Below are positions 56,949 through 64,000 of a stretch of 64,000 nucleotides of DNA, in pieces. The position numbers and the translations under genes were made by a program. How positions within the stretch are numbered: position 1 is the first letter of the stretch; every line of letters starts with the position of its first letter. A model generated the notes under the pieces. The model did no database searches. It worked only from the letters and a program-made list of their open reading frames with translations, and was not told the origin of the DNA. Source of the DNA: CAZMVY01 sp964653435 (GTDB lineage: Bacteria; Planctomycetota; Phycisphaerae; UBA1845; PWPN01); assembly GCA_964653435.1 (NCBI GenBank), contig CAZZFA010000015.1:6955-70954 (forward strand), in the 5' to 3' direction.

Positions 56949-57698
56949 CTACTTGCGAGCCCGATAGACCGACACGATACCCAGCGTGAGCGGAAAGACG
57001 TCCACCCCGGCGAATCCCACGCGACGCAGCGAGGCGACGATTCCCGCCCGACCCGGAAAGGATAACACCGACTGCGGCAAATAGCGATACGCCCCCGACC
57101 GGTCGCGCGAAACGATCGAGGCCGCCAGCGGCATTACGCGTGTGAAGTAAAAACGATAGAGGCTCCGCAGCCCCGGCGCCGACGGCATCCCGAACTCCAG
57201 GAGCACGGCCCGACCGCCGGGCTGAAGAACCCGCCACATCTCCCGCAGCCCCTCCTCGAGATTCTGGAAATTCCGGATTCCAAACGCGCAGGTCACCAGC
57301 GAGAAGCTGGCGTCGGCAAACGGCAGCGCGGCGGCGTCCGCCTGGCACCACCGCGTTACCCCGTCGGATCGCGGCAGGGCGAACCGGAGCATCTCCCCGG
57401 CGAAGTCCACGCCTACGATCCGCCGTGGCGCCGGCGTTGCGCGGGAAAACGCCCGGCACACGTCCCCCGTTCCGCATGCCACGTCCAGCAGCGTATCCTC
57501 TGACCGGACACCCGCCGCGCAAACCATCGCGCGGCGCCACGCGGCATCGCGCCCGGCCGAGGCGAGACGATTGACCATCTCGTAGGTCGGAGCGATCGCG
57601 TCAAACATCGATCGCACCCGCCTGGCCTTGTCCGGCTGCACGTGCGGGGCCGCGAGCCCCTTGGCATCCCAGGCGGCTACCGGTCTCCCTTCGGACAT
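56949..57698 (-). CDS. ubiE: UbiE/MenG family C-methyltransferase
   Basis: A 249-residue class I methyltransferase with the UbiE pattern: FDAIAPTYEMVNRLASAG, LLDVACGTGDVCRAFSR (SAM motif), ADAAALPFADASFSLVTC, FGIRNFQNLEEGLREMWRVL and RAVLLEFGMPS. It C-methylates the demethylated quinone precursor; in this context probably demethylmenaquinone. It is the first gene of the minus-strand group with TPR, UbiX and UbiA, and the 3-bp gap to the TPR gene implies one transcript. Confidence 0.95.
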   Translation of the reverse strand: MSEGRPVAAWDAKGLAAPHVQPDKARRVRSMFDAIAPTYEMVNRLASAGRDAAWRRAMVCAAGVRSEDTLLDVACGTGDVCRAFSRATPAPRRIVGVDFAGEMLRFALPRSDGVTRWCQADAAALPFADASFSLVTCAFGIRNFQNLEEGLREMWRVLQPGGRAVLLEFGMPSAPGLRSLYRFYFTRVMPLAASIVSRDRSGAYRYLPQSVLSFPGRAGIVASLRRVGFAGVDVFPLTLGIVSVYRARK

Positions 57699-57850
57699 GG
57701 CACCATTTTAGCCGCCCGGAGCTGCACCGTCCCGCCGGGCCTTCCGGCGGCCGCCGGCCCCCGACCAGCCGCGCGCCGCAATGAGTGGAGCAAATACCTC
57801 ATTTTGTCCGATCTATGGTCTCGTACCTTATCGCCAAGAGGAGAACTGCC

Positions 57851-58012
57851 GTGTCGTGGCGTCGCCTGCTTCTGTCGCTCGCCCTGGTCAGCCTCGGAAC
57901 CTGGTGTCTGGTGCTGGTATCGCAAGCCAGCCAGACGACTACGCCCCCGGCGACCACAGATACAGGAACGTCGGCGCCGGCGTCAGGAACGGCTCGGGCA
58001 TATTCACATTGA
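57851..58012 (+). CDS. Possible small membrane/exported peptide
   Basis: A 53-residue open frame with GTG start at 57851 and a good AGGAGA site seven bases upstream. It encodes an RR-containing N-terminus (MSWRRLL), a hydrophobic segment (LSLALVSLGTWCLVLVS) and then a Thr/Ala/Pro-rich tail. This is what a small secreted or membrane peptide looks like. The 3' end overlaps the convergent sppA gene by 74 bp. No homologue is recognised; it could still be a chance frame. Confidence 0.4.
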   Translation: MSWRRLLLSLALVSLGTWCLVLVSQASQTTTPPATTDTGTSAPASGTARAYSH

Positions 58013-58964
58013 GCAGGCTGTAGTTGTTCACCGTACCGCCGCCGGGGACGCTCGAATAGATGTTCGGCTTCCACCCGAGCGGACGGCGGTACGTCACCAC
58101 GCGCACCCGCGTCGCGTCCGCCATCTTCTTCGCCACGGCCAGGCCGTCCCGCAGCGTGCCGATGCGGTCGATGAGGCCCAGTTCCAGGGCTTGTTGAGCG
58201 GTCCAGACTCGCCCGTCGGCGATCTCGCGTACCCTCTCCTTGCTCAGTCGCGGCCGGCCGTCCGCCACGACCTCGACGAACCGGTCGAAGAAATCGTCAA
58301 TCAGCCCCTGGAAGATCTTCCTCTCCTCCTCCGTCATCCCCCGCCAGGGCGAGCCGGCATCCTTCAGGCGACCGGACTTGATCGCCACCGTCTGCACACC
58401 GATCTTGTCCAGCGTCCCTTTGAGATTGAATGTCTGCATGATCACGCCGATGCTCCCGATGACGGACGAGCGATTCGCCACGATCTCGTCACAGCCGCAC
58501 GCCACGTAGTAGGCCCCGCTCGCGCCGACATCCATGATCATCGCGACGACCGGCTTGGGGTGCCGCGCCGTCTTGCGGAACCGGAGGATCTCCTGATACA
58601 TGATGTCCGCGGCGGTAACCGTTCCACCGGGCGAGTTGATCCGCAGCAGGACGGCCTTGACCGAATCATCCTCGGAAGCCTTGCTGAGATTCTCCACGAG
58701 GAGCGAGACGGGGTTCTCCCCTTCGCCGATGAGTTGCGGCATGCTCCCGTTGATGAGCACGCCGCTGACATCGATCTGAGCGATCTTCGGCGGGGCCAGC
58801 CCGCCCTCGTTGATCAGCACCGTCTCTTCCAGTGCCCGGTCCACGGGTACGGGCTCGATCTTGTACGCCGAGGGTGCACAACCGGCCGCGGCACACATCA
58901 CGCAGACCGCGCTCAGCGTACGCCGGAGGGATCCTTGCACGAAGGCGGCAATCTGTGCTCTCAC
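57939..58964 (-). CDS. sppA: SppA-type signal peptide peptidase, lipoprotein
   Basis: A 341-residue member of the S49 family. A lipoprotein signal ends AAAGC29. Catalytic Ser149 lies in GASGAYY and catalytic Lys201 in GRLKDAGSPW, the Ser/Lys dyad of SppA. LLRINSPGGTVTAAD is the family oxyanion region, and VWTAQQALELGLIDRIG closes the domain. It degrades remnant signal peptides after secretion. A GTG start at 58964 has AAGGAG eight bases upstream. It is divergent from the zincin gene at 59049. Confidence 0.94.
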   Translation of the reverse strand: MRAQIAAFVQGSLRRTLSAVCVMCAAAGCAPSAYKIEPVPVDRALEETVLINEGGLAPPKIAQIDVSGVLINGSMPQLIGEGENPVSLLVENLSKASEDDSVKAVLLRINSPGGTVTAADIMYQEILRFRKTARHPKPVVAMIMDVGASGAYYVACGCDEIVANRSSVIGSIGVIMQTFNLKGTLDKIGVQTVAIKSGRLKDAGSPWRGMTEEERKIFQGLIDDFFDRFVEVVADGRPRLSKERVREIADGRVWTAQQALELGLIDRIGTLRDGLAVAKKMADATRVRVVTYRRPLGWKPNIYSSVPGGGTVNNYSLLNVNMPEPFLTPAPTFLYLWSPGA

Positions 58965-59048
58965 GGGTTATACTCCTTTTGCAGAGGCCGACGATTGTCC
59001 GGGGCATTGTAGTAGCCCTGCCCGGTCCGGCCAACAGGAGACAACGGA

Positions 59049-59423
59049 GTGAGGCTCTCGCCGGAGGAGTTCGAGGAACTGGTGGACGAGGCACTGGAGT
59101 CGATCCCTCCGCCCTTCGAGCCGTACATGGACGGCCTGGCGGTCGATGTGGAACCGATGCCCGACGAGCAGACGCTCGAGGAAATGGGCATCGACGACCC
59201 GCGAAGCCTGCTGGGGCTCTACCGCGGCACGCCGTTGACCGCCCGGAGCGTCGAGCAGTCGCTGCGAATGCCCGACTCCATCGTCATCTACCAGCGGAAC
59301 ATCGAGCGGCTGTGCCGCACCAGGCAGCAGCTCGTGGAGCAGATCCGCAAGACGATCCTGCACGAAGTCGGCCACCACTTCGGCATGGACGAACGGGAGC
59401 TGGGCGAGATGGGCTACGGTTGA
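59049..59423 (+). CDS. Minimal zinc metallopeptidase (zincin, MMP-like)
   Basis: A 124-residue acidic protein with HEVGHHFGMDE at 105-115, the HExxH zinc site followed by a third ligand region as in the minimal MMP-like family. The N-terminus (LSPEEFEELVDEALESIPPP) and the segment LLGLYRGTPLTARS also match that family. A GTG start is used, preceded by GGAG. It lies divergent to sppA with 84 bp between. It is probably cytoplasmic; its substrate is unknown. Confidence 0.9.
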   Translation: MRLSPEEFEELVDEALESIPPPFEPYMDGLAVDVEPMPDEQTLEEMGIDDPRSLLGLYRGTPLTARSVEQSLRMPDSIVIYQRNIERLCRTRQQLVEQIRKTILHEVGHHFGMDERELGEMGYG

Positions 59424-59561
59424 CCGATCGCCGCCGACGAGGGCGGCGGCGCCGGGGGCATCCCGCGCGGGCCGGGCGGGGGACGCCCTTCGTGAGACGT
59501 TCGCGTTTGCACCCGATCCGGGTTACACTTCCGCGGTTGAGATCCCTGGCGAACCCGCTGT

Positions 59562-61058
59562 ATGTCCACCCTTGGAATGGATGATCCCGGGGCATCGGGT
59601 GTGGCCCTGCCGACGCCGATCGAGCACGCCCTGGTCACGGCGCCCGGTGGCGCGGCCGCGTCGACGGCCTCGCCCATCCTCCGCGGAAACGTCGGGCGGG
59701 CGCTCATCTGGCTTGCGCTGCCGGTCCTGGGCGAGCAGGTGCTGAACATGTGCGTCCTGCTGACGGACATGTTCCTCGCCGGCTTCATCAGCCCTGAGGC
59801 GACCGTGGCCGTCGGGCTGGCCGCTCAGTTCGCCTGGCTCGTGGGGATTATCTTCGGGCTGGTCGGCACGGCGGCGACGGCGATGGTGGCACGGGCCATC
59901 GGGCAGCAGCGCCCCGACGAGGCGAATCACTTTGCCAACCAGGCGGTGGCGATGGCGATCGGCATGGGGGCCGCCGCGTCGATCACGGTCATCAGCATGG
60001 CGGCGTATGTGCCGACGCTCTTCGGCCTGCACAGCGGGGCCGCGGCGCTGGCAACGCACTTCATCCGGATTCACGGCCTCGGCCAGGTGCTCTGGGGTGC
60101 GATGTTCGTCGGCAATGCCTGCATGCGCGGCGTCGGGGACACGCGGACGCCCCTGCGGCTGATGGCCGTCGTGAACCTGTGCAACATGGCGGTTTCCGCC
60201 GTGCTCTCGCTGGGCCTGCCGGGCGTCGTTCCGCGACTCGGCGTGAGCGGGATCGCAGCCGGCACGGCCATTGCGCAGACGTTCGGGGGCATTCTCGTGA
60301 TGGCAACCCTGGCCCGGGGCGGCGGACGGGCGAAGGCCGCCGTAATCACCGGCGCGGCGGCGCTGCGGCTCCGGCTGCATCAGATGCGTCCGTGCCCGGC
60401 CACGATCTGGCGACTCCTGCGGATCGGCGTACCGGCCGGACTCGACGGGGTGACGATCTGGGTCGGCCAGCTTCTCTTCGTGCGGATCATCAACGGGTTG
60501 GCCGCCGGTGATGAACAGACTCACATCTACGCGGCCCACATCATCGGCATCCGCATCGAGTCGCTGTCGTACCTCTCCGCGTACGCCTGGGCGACGGCCG
60601 CCGCGACGATGGTGGGCCAGTCGCTGGGCGCCCGCGACCCGGATCGCGCGGAGCGGAGCGGGCAGATCGCGGCGAGGCAGGCCGCCGCGATTGCGGTCGT
60701 CCTGACCGTCTTCTACCTCACGATGGCGCCCCGGCTCTACGGTCTGTTTACGAGCCAGCAGCGCGTGATCGACATCGGCGTGCCGGCCCTGCGGTGGCTG
60801 GCACTCTTCCAGATTTCCTGTGTGCTGATGATCGTCTATCCTGGCGCCCTGCGCGGGGCGGGTGACACCCGGTTCCCGCTGATGTTCGCGGTTGTCGGGA
60901 TGGCCTTCGTGCGGCTGCCGCTGGCGTGGCTGGGCGGGCATGTGCTGCGCTGGGGGCTGCCGGGGGCGTGGATCGGCATGTTCGGCGACATGACGATGCG
61001 GGCGTTGCTGGGCGCATGGCGGTTCCGCCAGGGCGGATGGAAGAGGATTCGCGTATGA
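59562..61058 (+). CDS. MATE family multidrug/metabolite exporter
   Basis: A 498-residue protein with 12 hydrophobic helices in two halves. Features include ALIWLALPVLGEQVLNMCVLL then TDMFLAGFISPEATVAVGLA, and the duplicate GALRGAGDTRFPLMFAVV and NACMRGVGDTRTPLRLM motifs typical of MATE and NorM proteins. MATE proteins export cationic drugs or lipids with sodium or proton coupling. The first ~40 residues are an Ala/Pro/Gly-rich tail before the membrane domain. The stop overlaps the next gene's start by 4 bp (ATGA), so it is translationally coupled to the ABC-transporter genes. Confidence 0.92.
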   Translation: MSTLGMDDPGASGVALPTPIEHALVTAPGGAAASTASPILRGNVGRALIWLALPVLGEQVLNMCVLLTDMFLAGFISPEATVAVGLAAQFAWLVGIIFGLVGTAATAMVARAIGQQRPDEANHFANQAVAMAIGMGAAASITVISMAAYVPTLFGLHSGAAALATHFIRIHGLGQVLWGAMFVGNACMRGVGDTRTPLRLMAVVNLCNMAVSAVLSLGLPGVVPRLGVSGIAAGTAIAQTFGGILVMATLARGGGRAKAAVITGAAALRLRLHQMRPCPATIWRLLRIGVPAGLDGVTIWVGQLLFVRIINGLAAGDEQTHIYAAHIIGIRIESLSYLSAYAWATAAATMVGQSLGARDPDRAERSGQIAARQAAAIAVVLTVFYLTMAPRLYGLFTSQQRVIDIGVPALRWLALFQISCVLMIVYPGALRGAGDTRFPLMFAVVGMAFVRLPLAWLGGHVLRWGLPGAWIGMFGDMTMRALLGAWRFRQGGWKRIRV

Positions 61059-62338
61059 GGTCCCGACGGTCCGTATGCCATGTCGCACGCCGCGACGGAC
61101 TCCGGGCGATGTGGTTCCTCGGGTTCGCCGTCGCCGTTGCGGGCTGTCGCGATACGGCCGATTCCGAGGCGGACCGCGTGAAGTTCCTCTGGTTCGGCAA
61201 CGAGACGGAGACGCGCACGATCGGCTCGCTCGTCCGGGCGTTCGAGCGCGACAACCCCGGCTGCCGTGTGGATCTGACGACGATCGAGTGGAACCGCTAT
61301 ACGGAGAAGGTCGTCACCATGATGCTCGGCGGGCGCTCGCCGGACCTCGCCCGGATGTCCGTGCAGCACGTGGCCCGTTTCCACGACCTGGGCGCGCTGG
61401 CCGATGTGTCTTCCCGTTTCACACCGGAGGAACTGGCCGACTTCGATCCGGCCCGGCTGGCATCGTGCCGTGTCGGCGAAGGCCTCGTGGGCCTGCCCCA
61501 GAGCTCGATCGGGCTCGTCGTCTACTACAACCGGGACGCCTTCCGCCGGATCAACGTCGTCCCCCCGCCGACCGTCCACGACGCCTGGACGCTCGAGGAG
61601 TTCTCCGAAGTCGCCCGACGCCTCCAGACCGGAGGCGGCATGAAATACGGCTGGGGCACGTTCCGCGGGTTCTTCTCGCTCATGCCGTTCATCTATATGT
61701 ACGGCGGTTCGCTCTTCGCCGCCGATCTGACGACGCCGCAGTTCTCCTCGCCGCCCGTACTGGAGGCGCTGGAGTGGTTCGTCGATCAGCATCGCCGGGG
61801 CATCGCCCCGCCGACATCGTGGTCGACCGGCGGGGACAACGTGGACCGGCTCTTCGTCCTCGGCCGCTGCGGAATGGTCATTCACGGCAGTTGGATGATC
61901 TCGAACTATGAGAAGCGCATCCATGACTTCGACTGGGGCGTGACGTACCTTCCGCGCGGCCTGCACGCGGCGACGAACATCGGCGGCGAGAACCTGGTGG
62001 TCTTCCGAACGCCCCGGACGGCGGCGGCGGTCAGGCTTCTGAAGTACCTCGCATCGACGGACGCCGTGCGGACATTCTGCTCGCAGGCGAGGTTCATCCC
62101 GACGCGCTTGTCGCTGCTCCGCGGTCCGTTCGAGTACGCCTCCCGCGGGGACCTGATGCAGGTGGTGCTCGAGCAATCCCGCGTGTTCCGGCCGGAGTGG
62201 GGCCGGGAGCAATCATCGCCGGCGTTCGCGATAATCGCCGATCAGCTCTGTGCGAGGACGGAACTGGCGATCCTGGGCTTGTGCGGCGTGCGCGAGGCGA
62301 TGCGCGATCTGGCCGACGATCTGAAGGGGCTCCGGTGA
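61055..62338 (+). CDS. Sugar ABC transporter substrate-binding lipoprotein
   Basis: A 427-residue family 1 extracellular solute-binding protein. The lipobox is AVAGC31 (lipidated Cys31). FLWFGNETETRTIGSLVRAF and GCRVDLTTIEWNRYTEKVV form the first lobe, MSVQHVARFHDLGALADVSS follows, and GLVGLPQSSIGLVVYYNRDAF is a hinge motif. It would capture a sugar, perhaps an oligosaccharide. It overlaps both the upstream MATE gene and the downstream permease gene. Confidence 0.9.
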   Translation: MRSRRSVCHVARRDGLRAMWFLGFAVAVAGCRDTADSEADRVKFLWFGNETETRTIGSLVRAFERDNPGCRVDLTTIEWNRYTEKVVTMMLGGRSPDLARMSVQHVARFHDLGALADVSSRFTPEELADFDPARLASCRVGEGLVGLPQSSIGLVVYYNRDAFRRINVVPPPTVHDAWTLEEFSEVARRLQTGGGMKYGWGTFRGFFSLMPFIYMYGGSLFAADLTTPQFSSPPVLEALEWFVDQHRRGIAPPTSWSTGGDNVDRLFVLGRCGMVIHGSWMISNYEKRIHDFDWGVTYLPRGLHAATNIGGENLVVFRTPRTAAAVRLLKYLASTDAVRTFCSQARFIPTRLSLLRGPFEYASRGDLMQVVLEQSRVFRPEWGREQSSPAFAIIADQLCARTELAILGLCGVREAMRDLADDLKGLR

Positions 62339-63270
62339 TGCCACGGCGCGACGGCCACACCACTGCCGAGCTGCAGCCTCGTGCCGATTCTGCGCCGGAG
62401 AAGAAGCACCGCACCATGCGCCGGCCGGGCACGGGGTTCCTCTTTCTGCTGCCGAGCCTGATCGTCGTGGGCGTGTTCTCCTTCTGGCCGATCCTGTATT
62501 CCTTCGTAATGAGCTTCTGCCGGTGGCAGATCGTCGGGAGCCCGAGCTGGTGCGGACTGGACAATTACGCACGCGCGATCGGCTCGCCGATCTTCTGGAC
62601 CGCCCTCGGCAACACGGCCCTGTACGCGATGGTGACTGTGCCGGCCGGGCTGGTGCTGGCGCTCGGCACGGCGCTGCTGCTGAATCAGCGGCTTCGCGGG
62701 CGGGCCCTGTACCGCGGCGTGTTCTTCTTCCCCGTGCTCGTGTCCATGGTCGTCATCGCGATGATCTGGAGCTGGATGTTCAGCGAGAACGTGGGCATCG
62801 TGAACCCGGTCCTCCGCGCGGTCGGGATCGAGCCGCGCGCCTGGATGGCCGACCCGAAGTGGGCCTTCCGCATCATCATGGCGATGAGCGTGTGGAAGGG
62901 CTTCGGCTACGGCATGGTCATTTTTCTGGCGGGGCTGTCCGCCATCCCACGATCCTACTACGAAGCGGCCGAGGTCGACGGGGCCGGGCCGTGGCGGCGG
63001 TTCCGCCACGTCACGTGGCCGTTACTGCGCCCGACGACGCTCTTCGTGCTGGTGACGGCGTTCATCGGGTCCTTTCAGGTCTTCGATCAGGTCTATGTCA
63101 TGACGCACGGCGGGCCGGGCTATGCGACGACGGTCCTCGTAAGTTTGATCTACGACGAGGCATACGTGCGATTCCGCATGGGTTACGCCTGCGCCCTGTC
63201 GTACGTGCTCTTTGCGGTCATCCTTGTATGGACGGTCATCCAATGGTTCCTGATGCGGAGGGAGGCATGA
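62338..63270 (+). CDS. Sugar ABC transporter permease (MalF/UgpA-type)
   Basis: A 310-residue permease with six helices. Near the C-terminal half is the ABC-permease EAA loop, SYYEAAEVDGAGPWRRFRHV followed by TWPLLRP, which contacts the ATPase. The N-terminal ~25 residues are charged. ATG 62338 overlaps the previous gene's TGA. Together with the binding protein and the next permease it forms an importer of the CUT1 type; the ATPase gene is not in this window and may be shared or downstream. Confidence 0.93.
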   Translation: MPRRDGHTTAELQPRADSAPEKKHRTMRRPGTGFLFLLPSLIVVGVFSFWPILYSFVMSFCRWQIVGSPSWCGLDNYARAIGSPIFWTALGNTALYAMVTVPAGLVLALGTALLLNQRLRGRALYRGVFFFPVLVSMVVIAMIWSWMFSENVGIVNPVLRAVGIEPRAWMADPKWAFRIIMAMSVWKGFGYGMVIFLAGLSAIPRSYYEAAEVDGAGPWRRFRHVTWPLLRPTTLFVLVTAFIGSFQVFDQVYVMTHGGPGYATTVLVSLIYDEAYVRFRMGYACALSYVLFAVILVWTVIQWFLMRREA

Positions 63271-64000
63271 GGCGGGTTTCGGGGTCCGGGGTCCGGGTTC
63301 CGGGGGCACGCGGGGGTACGCGGCGGAATGCGTACCGGCGCTCCGGCCGGGTCGTGGTGCACGTGATCCTGCTCCTTGCCGCCGTGGTCATGGTGTTCCC
63401 GTTCTTTTTCATGGTTGCGACGGCCTGCAAAGACGAGGCGGCGTTCGGGAAGGCCGAGTTATTGCCGCAGACGTGGCACTGGCGGAACTTCCCCGATGCG
63501 TGGATGTACTCCGATCAGCCGCAGGCGGGCCTGCCCTGGTATCGCCGCGGCATGACGCCGAATCTGCTCGTGAGCACCGCTGTGGCCGTCGCGACGACCC
63601 TGCTGACGGTTCTGCTCTCCGCGATGGGCGGCTTTGCCCTGGCCAAGCATCGCTTCCGCGGCTCCGGCTGGTGCTTCGCGGCAATCGTCGCGACGCTCAT
63701 GGTCCCGGGCCAGGTGACGATGGTGCCGAACTTCGTCACGATCAGCCGGCTCGGCCTGTATGACAGCTACCTCGCCCTCGTGCTGCCGGCCCTGCCGCTG
63801 GCGTTCGGGATCTTTCTGATGCGGCAGTTCTTCCTCGGCGTGCCGGATTCCCTGCTGGAGGCGGCCCGGATCGACGGCGCCGGCGAGTGGCGGACGTTCT
63901 TCACGGTCGCGCTGCCGCTCTGCAAGCCGGCGATGGCGACGCTGGGGATCTTCACGTTCATGGCGAGCTGGAACAGCTTCCTCTGGCCGCTGATCGTGCT
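63267..64000 (+). CDS. Sugar ABC transporter permease (MalG/UgpE-type), truncated by window edge
   Basis: The second permease, open to the right edge (244 codons visible). It contains VVMVFPFFFMVATACKDEAA (first helix), LLSAMGGFALAKHRFRGSG, MVPGQVTMVPNFVTISRLGL, and the EAA motif EAARIDGAGEWRTFFTVALP. It overlaps the previous permease gene by 4 bp. Its first ~20 residues are coded by a GGTTCCGG-type 7-bp repeat (63274-63306), so the protein has an unusual Arg/Gly-rich extension. The remainder lies beyond the window. Confidence 0.93.
   Translation, partial: MRRVSGSGVRVPGARGGTRRNAYRRSGRVVVHVILLLAAVVMVFPFFFMVATACKDEAAFGKAELLPQTWHWRNFPDAWMYSDQPQAGLPWYRRGMTPNLLVSTAVAVATTLLTVLLSAMGGFALAKHRFRGSGWCFAAIVATLMVPGQVTMVPNFVTISRLGLYDSYLALVLPALPLAFGIFLMRQFFLGVPDSLLEAARIDGAGEWRTFFTVALPLCKPAMATLGIFTFMASWNSFLWPLIV
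63274..63306 (+). repeat. 7-bp tandem repeat at the start of a permease gene
   Basis: GGTTTCGGGGTCCGGGGTCC and following GGGTTCC are variants of the period-7 GGGTTCC family. They code for RVSGSGVRVPGAR in the N-terminal extension of the permease. Confidence 0.55.

Noticed and set aside
1..64000. Mobile element, phage or CRISPR content
   Set aside because: No transposase, integrase, phage or Cas protein pattern, and no regularly spaced direct repeats. Repeats present are dispersed or period-7 tandem types.

Overview
The window is GC-rich bacterial chromosome with densely packed genes. It most likely comes from a planctomycete of the Phycisphaerae type. Four things point there: a Planctomycetes/Verrucomicrobia-type bacterial microcompartment (BMC) locus; prepilin-like proteins beginning FTLVELLVVV-type segments and ending in ADTHVEW-type motifs; a secreted protein whose dockerin-like tail repeats DVDLADF..CFNGPNRP; and Cys-rich zinc ribbons of the CxxCGY.L.G..SG.CPECG kind. 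The taxonomic placement is inference. I saw no rRNA, tRNA, CRISPR array, transposase or integrase.

1-7834 (+): the 3' part of a BMC operon. It holds three BMC-H hexamer genes (the first cut by the window edge), an acetate-kinase-like gene, three BMC-P (EutN/CcmL) pentamer genes, a CoA-acylating aldehyde dehydrogenase with an N-terminal encapsulation-type helix, a class II (fuculose-phosphate-type) aldolase with a C-terminal encapsulation-type helix, an RpiB-fold protein with a BMC-associated N-terminal segment, and a TIM-barrel-like protein with a tethered C-terminal tail. By analogy with characterised planctomycete loci it should split fucose/rhamnose-derived sugar phosphates, oxidise the resulting aldehyde to acyl-CoA, and recover ATP through an acyl kinase. 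The phosphotransacylase and lactaldehyde/lactate dehydrogenase are not in the window and may lie upstream.

8054-14329 (+): overlapping tilS, a GT39-like membrane glycosyltransferase and a 1192-residue AsmA-like protein. 14532-19942 (+): three surface-glycan genes (zinc-ribbon methyltransferase, GT-B-like protein, repeat plus CgeB-like glycosyltransferase). 20042-32013 (-): a facing glycan cluster with a DegT/LegC-like aminotransferase, a Gfo/Idh/MocA oxidoreductase, an SpsF-like cytidylyltransferase, GT4, a NeuB-like synthase, a methyltransferase, an asparagine synthetase, an altered nucleotide-sugar dehydrogenase, another methyltransferase and GT2. Together these suggest a nonulosonic-acid (sialic-acid-like) surface or appendage glycan.

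32014-37095: a looser region with intergenic repeats, a gene remnant, two prepilin-like genes flanking a zinc-ribbon membrane protein, and a dockerin-like secreted protein. 37485-44644: hybrid histidine kinase, low-molecular-weight phosphatase, sugar isomerase, mutL, and a FeeM-like N-acyl amino acid synthase preceded by a good promoter and a structured leader. 44784-53159: sodium/solute symporter, AmpG-like MFS protein with a fused zinc ribbon, a beta-helix/PKD surface protein, a sugar isomerase and a GT39-like protein. 53320-57698 (-): UbiA, UbiX and UbiE with a TPR membrane protein, probably for menaquinone. 57851-59423: a small exported peptide, SppA and a minimal zincin. 59562-64000 (+): a MATE exporter translationally coupled to a sugar ABC importer that runs off the window.

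The non-coding DNA carries several dispersed repeat families: a ~190-bp element in three places, GACGAAGC-type clusters, and 7-bp tandem repeats that have also expanded inside coding sequence at protein linkers and termini.
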